From: Dermatophilus congolensis
GTDB taxonomy: Bacteria > Actinomycetota > Actinomycetes > Actinomycetales > Dermatophilaceae
DNA length: 18,309 nucleotides
NCBI GenBank assembly: GCA_030538115.1
Contig: JAUNUP010000043.1
Coordinates: forward strand, 1 to 18,309
Reading direction: 5' to 3'
Shown one piece after another: positions 1 through 7,380 of this stretch. The notes beneath the pieces are model-generated. The model saw only the letters and a program-made list of their open reading frames with translations. It was not told the DNA's origin and searched no databases. Position 1 is the stretch's first letter; each line of letters starts with the position of its first letter. The position numbers and the translations under genes are program-made.

Positions 1-325
1 GGTGCCACGGCACGGGGGAGCCGGTCACCAGCTACTCGGGCGGGACTGTCGCCGGGTCACGCCCGCGGTCTGACGGGTCGGGGAGGCCTTCGAGTCTGCA
101 CCCCTGTGCCGTGGCACAGCTGCGTACGGCGAGGTGAGCGAGAACATGTGCCACGGCACCTTCGTCGGTGGGGGTGCCGTGGCACATGTTCTCGCGCCCG
201 GCACTTTCCTGCAGAGGTGCCACGGCACGGGGGAGCCGGTCACCAGCTACTCGGGCGGGACTGTCGCCGGTCACACGGGCGGGCCTGTCAGCGGTCGGCA
301 CGGGCTGGCCGGTCGCCGGTCACTT
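1..325. repeat. Palindromic mosaic repeat array 1 (BIME-like)
   Basis: This 3'-flanking stretch of the porphyrinogen oxidase gene holds no credible gene. The 12-mer GTGCCGTGGCAC occurs at 106-117 and 174-185, and its reverse complement GTGCCACGGCAC at 2-13, 148-159 and 217-228. The units 106-159 and 174-228 face each other around a 14-bp centre. Positions 138-160 and 173-195 are a perfect 23-bp inverted repeat with a 12-nt loop. Positions 1-55 and 216-270 are identical, so the array is tandem with a ~215-bp period and begins before the window. The tail carries three imperfect 23-25 bp copies (253-276, 277-301, 302-324) built on GGGCGGG...CCGGTCAC. The strict palindromes and mosaic layout resemble REP/BIME elements; the function is unknown. 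Confidence 0.9.
138..195. repeat. 23-bp perfect inverted repeat at the centre of array 1
   Basis: Arms 138-160 and 173-195 are exact reverse complements around a 12-nt loop. Transcribed from either strand this gives a very stable hairpin. It lies past the 3' end of the minus-strand heme gene and could end its transcript, but no U-tract follows. Confidence 0.8.
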
Positions 326-369
326 GAGCGTCGTGAGAATCGGCTGTCGTCGGTACGGAGTGTCGAAAC

Positions 370-1809
370 CTACAGGTCGAGCAGTTCCACCAGGCGGGCT
401 GCGGCCTTTTCGGCCGAGGTGAGGCAGGCGCCGATGCCGATGCCGTCGTAGGAGGCGCCGGCGAGTTCGACTCCGGGCATGCGGGTGGCGAGGTCGGCGC
501 GGGCGGAGGTCATGCGGTCGGGGTGGCCGACGGTGAGTTGGGGTAGGCCGGTGGTCCAGCGCTGCGTGTGCGCCAGGGTGGGCGGGGCGTCGATGCCGGT
601 GAAGGTACGCAGGTCGCGGCGCACGTGGTCGAGCAGGGCCTCGTCGTCGAGGGAGTCGAGCAGCCCGGATCCGGCGCGTCCGGCGGAGGCGCGCACGAGC
701 ACGGTGTCGCCCTGGTCGAGGTGCGCCCACTTGGTCGACAGGTGCGTGCCGGCCTTGACGAGGGTGCCGTAGCGCGAGGGGACGAGAAACCCGTTGCCGG
801 CCAGTGCGGGCAGGTGCGACACATCTCCGCGGCGGAATCCGAGAACGATGGTCGCGGTGCTGGCGATGCGGGTCTGGCGCAGAGTGGCTGCAGCGGAGGG
901 GGCCCCGCCGGAGATGAGGTCGGCGGCGACGGCGGCGGGCACCGCGAGCACGACGCCGTCGGCGGTGAGGGCCTCGCCGGTCGCGAGGGCCACCCGGTAC
1001 CGGGGCGCCCCCTGCCCGGAGGCGGTGTCGGGCGGCAGCGCCGAGAGCCCGACGACGTGCGCGCCGAGGCGCAGGTCGAGGTCGACTCCGTCGATGAGGG
1101 CGTCGGTGAGGGTGGAGAGGCCGTCTTTCCAGTTCGCGAACATCACGGGAGGCGGTGTGCCGGGCGCCCGTTTGGGCGCGGCGGGGCGGTTGCGCAGCAG
1201 CGAGGTGCCTTTGCTTGCTGCAGGCACGAGCGAGGGCGCGCAGGCGCGCAGGCTGAGTTCGTCGACGTTGCCGGAGTGCAGGGAGCCGAGTAGCGGGTCG
1301 ACGAACAGCTCGCTGACGGCGCGGCCGAAGCGGCGCGTGACGAAGTCACCGACCGAGATGTCGTGGTCGGGGGAGAGGTCGATCGGGCCCTGCCGTTCGG
1401 CGGCCAGGGGCTCGAGACCGGCGCGGACCAGCCCGAACGGGCGCAGCACCCCGGATTTTAGGACGGGCATGATCTGGGTCGGTCCGGCGGGCCCGACTCC
1501 GGCGGGGAGAACGCGGCGGCGCCCGGTCCACAACCAGCTCGTGCCGGGCCGCGAGGCCTGCACCGCGTCGGCGAGCCCGAGCTCGGCAACGACGGACTTC
1601 ATCGAGGGCAGGGCCAGATGTACGGCCTCCGCGCCCACGTCGACGCGCCTGCCGCCCAGCTCGACCGTGCGGATCTGCCCGCCGAGCCGAGGGCCGCGTT
1701 CGACGAGAGTCACGCGCGCCCCGGCCCCGGCGAGGCGGCGCGAGGCCAAGAGGCCGGTGACTCCGCCTCCGATGACGACGACGGACGGTTGTGCGCTGGG
1801 CGGGAACAT
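370..1809 (-). CDS. hemY: Protoporphyrinogen/coproporphyrinogen oxidase (FAD-dependent, HemY/HemG type)
   Basis: A 479-residue flavoprotein of late heme synthesis that oxidises a porphyrinogen to the porphyrin. In actinobacteria the usual substrate is coproporphyrinogen III (CgoX role), which is inferred here from taxonomy. The N-terminus has a Rossmann dinucleotide motif (VVVIGGGVTG, residues 10-19), then VTLVERGPRLGG, where the Glu would bind the ADP ribose. The C-terminus has ELAGASYDGIGIGACL followed by a helix, the usual second FAD-contacting segment. Length matches the family. The ATG at 1809 is preferred because the Rossmann fold begins directly after it and GAGG lies about 9-12 nt upstream; the frame stays open further upstream but reads low-complexity residues. 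No other heme genes are in the window. Confidence 0.93.
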   Translation of the reverse strand: MFPPSAQPSVVVIGGGVTGLLASRRLAGAGARVTLVERGPRLGGQIRTVELGGRRVDVGAEAVHLALPSMKSVVAELGLADAVQASRPGTSWLWTGRRRVLPAGVGPAGPTQIMPVLKSGVLRPFGLVRAGLEPLAAERQGPIDLSPDHDISVGDFVTRRFGRAVSELFVDPLLGSLHSGNVDELSLRACAPSLVPAASKGTSLLRNRPAAPKRAPGTPPPVMFANWKDGLSTLTDALIDGVDLDLRLGAHVVGLSALPPDTASGQGAPRYRVALATGEALTADGVVLAVPAAVAADLISGGAPSAAATLRQTRIASTATIVLGFRRGDVSHLPALAGNGFLVPSRYGTLVKAGTHLSTKWAHLDQGDTVLVRASAGRAGSGLLDSLDDEALLDHVRRDLRTFTGIDAPPTLAHTQRWTTGLPQLTVGHPDRMTSARADLATRMPGVELAGASYDGIGIGACLTSAEKAAARLVELLDL

Positions 1810-2073
1810 GCAGGCGACCTCGATGCGTTGGACGGACGTCCCCAGGCTACCGGCGTGCACAACGCGCTGCCCGCACGCCCCGGGCGCGCTGTATGAGCGC
1901 CGACGGCGGGATGCGAGAGAATGGGGGACGGCTCCGGGGCCGGGGGGTGACCGGAGGCGCACAGGGGAGCCGTACCGAATCGTGGCGCTCATGTCCGACT
2001 GTGAGGTCGGGCGATGTCGGACGACGTCGGACGACATCGGCGACGCGGTCGGCGGCGGAGACGAGAGACGGGT
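1810..2073. other. Intergenic region between divergent genes, with GTCGGAC repeats
   Basis: This 264-bp gap separates the divergent heme gene and PAP2 gene and should hold both promoters. No convincing -35/-10 pair was found; TAGCCT on the minus strand (1844-1849) is a possible -10 for the heme gene. GTCGGAC occurs at 2016-2022 and 2026-2032, with its complement GTCCGAC at 1993-1999. An imperfect dyad (GATGTCG...CGACATC) spans 2013-2038. This could be an operator or chance in GC-rich DNA. Confidence 0.35.
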
Positions 2074-3078
2074 ATGACGGAATCGACCGAACGACCGAGT
2101 GAACGCGCGCGCAGGAGCGCCGCACCGGCGCTGCGCTGGGCGTGGGCACTGATCGTCGGAGGCGTGCTCGGGCTGGCCGTGGTGGTGCCGGTGTCGGTGT
2201 GGACCCACCTGGGGCAGCGCGCCGACGAGCGGTCGCGCTGGTCGGTGGCATTGCCCGCCGATCTTCGCGAAACGCTCTGGGTGTGGCTGGAGCAGGTCAG
2301 CGTGCCGCTGATCGTGCTGGTCACAGTGAGTGCGGCCGTTGTAGCGCTGGTGCGCCGGCGGCCCGAGCAGGCGCTTGCCGCGGCGCTACTCGTCGGGGCC
2401 GCCAACGTGACCACGCAGCTCGCCAAGAGCCTGCTGCCGCGCGCCTATTACGGCATCGGCGCCGAGAACACGCTGCCCAGCGGACACATGACGGTGGTGG
2501 TGTCGCTGCTGGCGGCGGTGGTTCTCGTGCTGCCGCGGCCGCTGCGGCTGCCCATGGTGGGCATTGCCTCGTTCGTGAGCACGCTGGCCGGAGCCACGAT
2601 CGTCATCCTGCGCTGGCACCGGCCGAGCGACGTGGTCGCCGCGGTCGGCGTGTGCGCGTTCTGGTACGGGGTCGCGGTGCTGGTCGCGCACCCGTGGGCG
2701 CAGCGGAGGCGGTGGCGTGAGGCGGAGGCGGGGCCGCCGGCCCACGAGGTCCGCGCGCCGGGCGCCCACCGCGAGGGACATGAATGGGACGACGCCGCCC
2801 GCGCCGTCGAGGCCGCCCGCCCCTGGCGCGACCGCATCGTGCCGTACGCGGTGCTCGCCCTCGCTTCGGGGGCGTTGTCGGGCGTCGTGCTGATTCTCGG
2901 CGGGCTCGCTGCTCACGAGAAGCCCAGCAACGCCGCCGTCGGAGCCATCGCTCTGTCGGCAGCGGGCCTCGCGGTGGCGGGCCTCATGTCGATGGGTGCC
3001 TCGGCGGCCGACGGGCTCGACGCCCCGGCGCGCCCCCACGCGCCGGGCCACGAGCCCGCGCAGGAGCCGAGCGTCTAG
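2074..3078 (+). CDS. PAP2-superfamily membrane phosphatase
   Basis: A 334-residue membrane protein with about six to eight hydrophobic segments: residues ~22-42 and 75-92, a cluster at 100-205, and 255-310 after a charged loop at 208-250. PAP2 motifs are partly present: KSLLPR (118-123), LPSGHM (134-139) and a WHRPSD motif with H182 and D186. The Arg usually six residues before the third-motif His is absent (Ile there), as in my recollection of some actinobacterial PAP2 proteins. The family dephosphorylates lipid phosphates or pyrophosphates such as undecaprenyl pyrophosphate or phosphatidate; the substrate is not evident. ATG 2074 is chosen because the upstream extension is an Arg-rich low-complexity stretch. 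It ends 10 bp before murT, so co-transcription with the lipid II amidation genes is likely. Confidence 0.85.
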   Translation: MTESTERPSERARRSAAPALRWAWALIVGGVLGLAVVVPVSVWTHLGQRADERSRWSVALPADLRETLWVWLEQVSVPLIVLVTVSAAVVALVRRRPEQALAAALLVGAANVTTQLAKSLLPRAYYGIGAENTLPSGHMTVVVSLLAAVVLVLPRPLRLPMVGIASFVSTLAGATIVILRWHRPSDVVAAVGVCAFWYGVAVLVAHPWAQRRRWREAEAGPPAHEVRAPGAHREGHEWDDAARAVEAARPWRDRIVPYAVLALASGALSGVVLILGGLAAHEKPSNAAVGAIALSAAGLAVAGLMSMGASAADGLDAPARPHAPGHEPAQEPSV

Positions 3079-3088
3079 GCTGAACCCC

Positions 3089-4393
3089 GTGTTACGGACC
3101 ACCGCCGCCGTCATAGCCGGCAAGGCCACGCGAGTGGCGTCTCGACTGCGCGGAGGCGGGTCGGCGCTGCCGGGCCTCGTCGCCGAACGCATGGATCCCG
3201 CGTTTCTGCGCCACGCTCTCGCCGACGTACATGGCGGGATCGTCGTGGTCAGCGGCACCAACGGCAAGACCACGACCACGAAGATGCTGGTCGCGATCAT
3301 GCGCGCGCACGGACACACGGTCTTCTCGAACCCGACCGGCAGCAATTTCACCCGCGGGGTGATCTCGGCGATGCTCGAGGCGCTGCCCCTGACCGGCCGC
3401 CTCGACGCCGACTACGCGATTCTCGAACTCGACGAGGCCCACTCCTTGCGCTTCGCCGACGCCGTGCGTCCGACGCATGCGCTGCTGCTCAACGTGGCCC
3501 GCGACCAGCTGGACCGGTTCGCCGAAATCGACTACACGGCAAAACTGCTCGGTCAGCTCGCGAGCCGTACGACCTCCGGGGTGGTGCTCAACCGCGACGA
3601 CTCGTACATCGCCCGCATCGCCGCCGAGCAGGGGGTGCCGGAGGCGACCTGGTTCGGGCTCGACGCCTCCGTCGCCGACCGGCTCACCGAGTTGCAAGAG
3701 GCCGACCTGCGTGACGACGTGGACGCGGTCGAGGTGCCGGAGCCGGGGGAGCGCGACGCGCTACTCCGCCCCGTTGACGACCGCCGGTTCGCGATCGACT
3801 TCACCGGTGCGAACACGGTGGGACCGCTCGAACTGCGGCAGCGCGGCCTGGCCGCGATGATCAACGCCACCGCGGCCACCGCGATGGCCCGGCGCCTGCT
3901 CGGCAACACCTTCGACGAAGGGACCACCGCGGCGGCGCTGGCGCAGGTGGCGCCACCGTTCGGGCGCGGCGAGGTGATCGACGCAGGTGGTGCGCCGCTC
4001 GAACTCGTGCTGGTGAAGAACCCGGCCGGGTTCACGGTCGCCCTGTCGACGTACGGGGCGACGCCGGTGCCGACGATGATCGCGATCAACGACAACACCG
4101 CCGACGGCCGCGACGTGAGCTGGTTGTACGACGTGTCGTTCGAATCGCTGCGCGAGCGTGGCGTCTACGTGACGAGCGGGCTGCGCGCCTACGACATGGC
4201 GCTGCGGTTGCGGTACGACGACGTCGATGTCGAGAACGTGGAGCCCGACCTCGAGGAGGCCCTCGAAGCGTTTCTCGCGGCTCACCCGGGGCAGCCCTTG
4301 CGGCTGTTCTGCACGTACACGGCCATGATGCAGCTGCGTAAACGCCTCGCCGCGAAGTACGGCCTGGCGGACTTCGGGGAGGACGAAGCATGA
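3089..4393 (+). CDS. murT: Lipid II isoglutaminyl synthase, Mur ligase subunit MurT
   Basis: A 434-residue Mur-ligase-fold subunit that, with GatD, amidates D-iGlu of lipid II to D-iGln using ATP and glutamine-derived ammonia at the cytoplasmic membrane face. The ATP loop GTNGKTTTTKML is at residues 56-67. The C-terminal (DUF1727) domain has INDNTADGRDVSWLYD (333-348); D348 aligns with the Asp that I recall completing the GatD catalytic triad in Streptococcus pneumoniae. The central segment at ~170-230, where a Cys4 zinc ribbon sits in characterised MurT proteins, has no cysteine; the only Cys is in the C-terminal LFCTYTAMM. GTG 3089 is chosen because it starts the typical basic/hydrophobic leader just after the PAP2 stop; its Shine-Dalgarno is weak. 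Its end carries a strong SD for the next ORF. Confidence 0.94.
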   Translation: MLRTTAAVIAGKATRVASRLRGGGSALPGLVAERMDPAFLRHALADVHGGIVVVSGTNGKTTTTKMLVAIMRAHGHTVFSNPTGSNFTRGVISAMLEALPLTGRLDADYAILELDEAHSLRFADAVRPTHALLLNVARDQLDRFAEIDYTAKLLGQLASRTTSGVVLNRDDSYIARIAAEQGVPEATWFGLDASVADRLTELQEADLRDDVDAVEVPEPGERDALLRPVDDRRFAIDFTGANTVGPLELRQRGLAAMINATAATAMARRLLGNTFDEGTTAAALAQVAPPFGRGEVIDAGGAPLELVLVKNPAGFTVALSTYGATPVPTMIAINDNTADGRDVSWLYDVSFESLRERGVYVTSGLRAYDMALRLRYDDVDVENVEPDLEEALEAFLAAHPGQPLRLFCTYTAMMQLRKRLAAKYGLADFGEDEA

Positions 4394-4476
4394 GCGGCGA
4401 GGAAGCAGCACTACGGCCGGTTCCTGAACGCGGCGTGGTGAGGCTGTGCTGCGACGAGCGCGAGGAGTGGGCATGA
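4390..4476 (+). CDS. 28-codon micro-ORF between murT and gatD
   Basis: An ATG at 4390 overlaps the murT stop as ATGA, and the TGA at 4474-4476 overlaps the gatD start as ATGA. The ORF encodes 28 residues beginning MSGEEAALRPVPERG and containing a CC pair followed by a charged tail. A strong SD, GGGGAGGA (4376-4383), sits 6 nt before the ATG. The 10-mer GCATGAGCGG occurs at both junctions, 83 bp apart, so the segment may be a duplication or insertion between once-adjacent genes. It may encode a coupling peptide that passes ribosomes from murT to gatD, or a real small protein. No family is recognised. Confidence 0.5.
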   Translation: MSGEEAALRPVPERGVVRLCCDEREEWA

Positions 4477-5339
4477 GCGGGATCGCGGCTTACGACGGTC
4501 CGAGCAAGGGCCGGCTGACGCTGGTTCACCTCTATCCGCGTGAGATGAGCATCTACGGCGATTTCGGCAACGTTCGTGCGCTGACGATCAGGTTCGCCCG
4601 GCACGGTTACGAGGTCGATGTGGTGGCGCACGAGCCGGGGTCGGAGTTTCCGGCGAATGCCGACCTGGTCGTGGGCGGCGGGGGGCAGGACTCGGGGCAG
4701 GCGCGTGTGCAGGACGATCTCGCGGCCATCGGTCCGCGGCTGGTCGAGTTGGCGGCCGACGGCGTGCCGATGCTTGTCGTGTGTGGCATGTACCAACTCT
4801 TCGGCCGTGACTTCACCACGGTGGCGGGCCGCACCCTGCCGGGCCTCGGCATCCTCGACGTGACGACGAGGGGCGGCGCCGAGCGCATGATCGGCCCGGT
4901 GGTCGTGTCGACGCGGTTCGGCGACATCGTCGGCTACGAGAACCACTCCGGTCGCACGGTGCGCGGCGAGGGCCAGGAGGAGCTCGGCAGCGTGCTGTTC
5001 GGCAAGGGCAACGACGGTGTCGACGGCACGGAGGGGGCGGTGCGCGAGAACGTGTACGGCACCTACCTGCACGGGCCGGTGCTGCCGGCGAATCCGGCGT
5101 TCAGTGACGAGCTGATCCGGGCCGCCGTCGAGCGGAGCCTCGGGCGGTCGTTCGAGCCCGAATTGCTCGACGACAGCCTCGCCGACGAAGCGCGCACGCG
5201 ACAGATCGAGCGGCTGCTCAGCAGTGCCGACGCGGGGTCGCGGTCGCGGCTTTCCAGTGCGGCCGCGATCGGCTCCCGAGCGGTCGGTCAGGTGCTGCGG
5301 GTCAGCCGGTCGGTGCGGCAGAAGGCACTCACCCGCTGA
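4473..5339 (+). CDS. gatD: Lipid II isoglutaminyl synthase, glutamine amidotransferase subunit GatD
   Basis: A 288-residue class I (CobB/CobQ-like) glutaminase that supplies ammonia to MurT. Its N-terminus after a short tail (LTLVHLYPREMSIYGDFGN, residues 15-33) is typical of GatD. The nucleophile elbow is VVCGMYQLFG with Cys104, and the catalytic His is H200 in YGTYLHGPVL; the third member of the triad would come from MurT Asp348. A glycine-rich VVGGGGQDSG loop (66-75) is also typical. The basic C-terminal tail (~235-288) is longer than I would expect from the ~240-residue Staphylococcus protein. ATG 4473 has GAGGAG at 4462-4467 and overlaps the stop of the preceding micro-ORF. The gene faces the flippase-like gene, with 21 bp between them. 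Confidence 0.94.
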   Translation: MSGIAAYDGPSKGRLTLVHLYPREMSIYGDFGNVRALTIRFARHGYEVDVVAHEPGSEFPANADLVVGGGGQDSGQARVQDDLAAIGPRLVELAADGVPMLVVCGMYQLFGRDFTTVAGRTLPGLGILDVTTRGGAERMIGPVVVSTRFGDIVGYENHSGRTVRGEGQEELGSVLFGKGNDGVDGTEGAVRENVYGTYLHGPVLPANPAFSDELIRAAVERSLGRSFEPELLDDSLADEARTRQIERLLSSADAGSRSRLSSAAAIGSRAVGQVLRVSRSVRQKALTR

Positions 5340-5360
5340 CCACTCACCGGATAGACGTGG

Positions 5361-6422
5361 CTATTCGCCGCCCGAGGAGGGGCGCGTCGCGATCCACAGA
5401 CCGGCGGCGACCGCTCCGGCGGGGATCTCGAGCAGGTGGCTGTACAGCGCGAACAGCGTGACCGCCGCTCCGGTGGGCGCGGGCGCGGCCCCCATGGCGA
5501 CGAGCACGGCTGCCGAACCCGCCTCCGCGACGCCGAGTCCGCCAGGAGTGAGTGGAACAGCGGTGAGTAGGCGGCCGACTGCGAAAGCGGCGAACATCAT
5601 GCGCCACGACACGTCCACTCCGGCGACGTGCAGGCAGGCGGCGAAGAGCAAGAAGTACACGCCGAAGAAGCCGGCGAGCCCGAAGGTGAGGTGGCCCCAG
5701 CGCGCGCTGACGATGTCGATCATCTGGGCGCGCAGCCGGAGCGCGGCCTTCTCGGCGTCGATCGAGGTGCTGGGCCGCAGCTTCGTCAGGATGCGGTTGC
5801 CGAGGGCTCCGATGCGTGCGGCCGAGGTCTTGGAGGTGAGGATCGCGCCGAGCGAGCCGACGGCGACCACGCCTGCCAGTCCGCCCGCGATGGCGCCGGT
5901 CCACATGGCGCCGGGCAGCTTCTCCGGAAACGGCAGCAGGATGAGCGCGGCCAGTACCGGCAGCAGCGCCCTGGCCAGCACGTTCCACACCGTCGTGACG
6001 ATCACCGACGACGTGATCTGCGTGTGCGTGAACCCCCACGAGCGCCACATGGCGTAGTTGAGGGCGGTGCCGAACGCGCCGCCGGCGGGCAGCGTGTTGC
6101 TGATACCCGATCCCGCGAGGTTGCTCATGAGCGCGCGCGCGTGTGTCAGTCCGGGTAGTGAGCCCATGAGGGTGAAGGTGTAGCAGTACAGGCCGGTGAA
6201 CATGAGCGCCAGCAGGCCGAAGAAGGTCGGCCAGCCGATGCCGGTGACCGTGCCCCAGATCTCGCCCCACGTCGTGTGCGTGATCTTGGGCAGAAACCAC
6301 CCCAGTAACCCGGCCGCGAGGCCCAGACTGAGCAAGCCTTGTAGCACCCGCCACGCGATCTCTTTCGCGTCGGAGGGCAGTTCGACGTCGAGCGGGTTCT
6401 TCGACGAACGACGTTCGGTCAC
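5361..6422 (-). CDS. Flippase-like integral membrane protein (lysylphosphatidylglycerol synthase TM / UPF0104 family)
   Basis: A 353-residue polytopic protein with about eight hydrophobic segments, including residues 27-45, 63-85, 135-165, 172-197, 245-267, 275-290 and 303-345. The hallmark GRLLTAVPLTPGGLGVAEAG (283-302) is the conserved PGGlGv-E motif of this family, which includes the MprF membrane domain and AglD-like proteins. There is no soluble aminoacyltransferase domain, so it is not an MprF synthase. Family members are thought to translocate lipids or assist lipid-linked glycan assembly; the substrate is unknown. The GTG at 6422 starts 1 bp after the TGA of the PIG-L gene, indicating coupled translation. 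With the neighbouring deacetylase and glycosyltransferase it suggests an envelope glycolipid pathway. Confidence 0.85.
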   Translation of the reverse strand: MTERRSSKNPLDVELPSDAKEIAWRVLQGLLSLGLAAGLLGWFLPKITHTTWGEIWGTVTGIGWPTFFGLLALMFTGLYCYTFTLMGSLPGLTHARALMSNLAGSGISNTLPAGGAFGTALNYAMWRSWGFTHTQITSSVIVTTVWNVLARALLPVLAALILLPFPEKLPGAMWTGAIAGGLAGVVAVGSLGAILTSKTSAARIGALGNRILTKLRPSTSIDAEKAALRLRAQMIDIVSARWGHLTFGLAGFFGVYFLLFAACLHVAGVDVSWRMMFAAFAVGRLLTAVPLTPGGLGVAEAGSAAVLVAMGAAPAPTGAAVTLFALYSHLLEIPAGAVAAGLWIATRPSSGGE

Positions 6423-6423
6423 G

Positions 6424-7233
6424 TCAGCGCACCGCCCAGATGTCGGTGGCCCGCAGGCCGGGGCGTGCCGGGTCGACGAACCACTCCCGGCCGAAGACCA
6501 GGTCGTACAGCGGCCGGGGGATGCGGCAGAACAGTGCGAGGGTGCGGTCGCCTCCGCCCGAGGCTGTGGCCTGCGAGACGTGGGCCCGCATCGAGGCCTT
6601 CTTCGCCCGGATCTGCCGCCGCACCGAAATGCGGTGGGTGATCTCGGAGGCGGAGCTGTAGGCACGGTCGAACGCGCCCCGGTCGAACTCGGGCGGAAAG
6701 CGGTACACGCGTGCCGCCAGGTCGATGGCCTTGCACAGCAGGTCGCGGGGGACGGTGGCCTCGAGCAGCCGCGTGCCGGTCTCGGCGGCGGCGGCTCGCG
6801 TGATCTCGTGCACCCGCACGTGGTCGCGATGGCCGTAACCTCCGTTGGCGTCGTAGCCGATGACGAGGTCGGCGTTCTCCTCCCGCAGCAACGCGGACAC
6901 ACGCGCGGTGGCCTCGACGGGGTCGGCGCGCAGAAACCGGGTGGCCCCGGGCGGGTCGGGGTACAACTCGCCCTCCATGCCGGAGTCGGCGTACCCGAGG
7001 TGTACGACGCGGGCCGCACCGATCGCGTCGGCGCTGGCCTGCAGTTCGGCGAGCCGCCGTTCGCCCAGCCTGCCGTCGGAGGTGTGCGCCGCGTCGGCCT
7101 CACCGAGCGCCCCGTCGGTGGCCACGGCCAGCACCACTCGGTCTCCGGCGGCGGCGGCAGCGGCGAGCGTGCCGGACATGAGCAGCGCTTCGTCATCCGG
7201 GTGCGCGTTGACTGCGACGATGGTGCGACTCAC
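6424..7233 (-). CDS. PIG-L/LmbE family zinc-dependent deacetylase
   Basis: A 269-residue cytosolic metal-dependent N-deacetylase of sugar conjugates. The family signature AHPDDE lies at residues 10-15 (Zn ligands H11 and D14, general base D13), and the second motif GHRDHVRVH is at 134-142, where H138 or H142 would be the third ligand. The fold is the MshB/GlcNAc-PI deacetylase type. The flanking sequence differs from the MshB I recall, so a mycothiol role is not claimed. GTG 7233 begins the first beta strand; no clear SD precedes it, so a leaderless start is possible. It is first in a two-gene operon with the flippase-like gene and divergent from a GT4 glycosyltransferase, fitting deacetylation of an aminosugar added by that enzyme. 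Confidence 0.88.
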   Translation of the reverse strand: MSRTIVAVNAHPDDEALLMSGTLAAAAAAGDRVVLAVATDGALGEADAAHTSDGRLGERRLAELQASADAIGAARVVHLGYADSGMEGELYPDPPGATRFLRADPVEATARVSALLREENADLVIGYDANGGYGHRDHVRVHEITRAAAAETGTRLLEATVPRDLLCKAIDLAARVYRFPPEFDRGAFDRAYSSASEITHRISVRRQIRAKKASMRAHVSQATASGGGDRTLALFCRIPRPLYDLVFGREWFVDPARPGLRATDIWAVR

Positions 7234-7380
7234 TCGAACAGTGTTCCATCCGAGGCTGAGCGCTGACCGAAGGGCGCTTCCGGGCGTTTCGCGCGCCACG
7301 CGTGTGCCTGCCCACATCGTGCGTGTAAGGAGGGTTTCACGCCGCCGGTCGGCGCCGGTCGTGTGCCAGGCTATGCCTCC

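Noticed and set aside
106..228. CRISPR array
   Set aside because: Repeats are 12-bp palindromes in alternating orientation with related, non-unique spacers of unequal length, and no cas genes are present.
794..2077. Long plus-strand ORF opposite the porphyrinogen oxidase gene
   Set aside because: It is an Arg/Ser/Pro-rich antisense shadow caused by high GC; the minus strand encodes a recognisable flavoprotein.
5361..6422. MprF lysylphosphatidylglycerol synthase
   Set aside because: Only the membrane domain is present; the soluble aminoacyl transferase domain needed for synthesis is absent.
6424..7233. MshB (mycothiol deacetylase) assignment for the PIG-L protein
   Set aside because: Only the family-wide AHPDDE and HxDH motifs match; the sequence around them differs from the MshB I recall, and no other mycothiol gene is recognisable nearby.
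7327..7380. AAGGAGGG as the ribosome binding site of the GT4 gene
   Set aside because: It lies 46 nt before GTG 7381, with no usable start 5-10 nt downstream, so it is probably coincidental.
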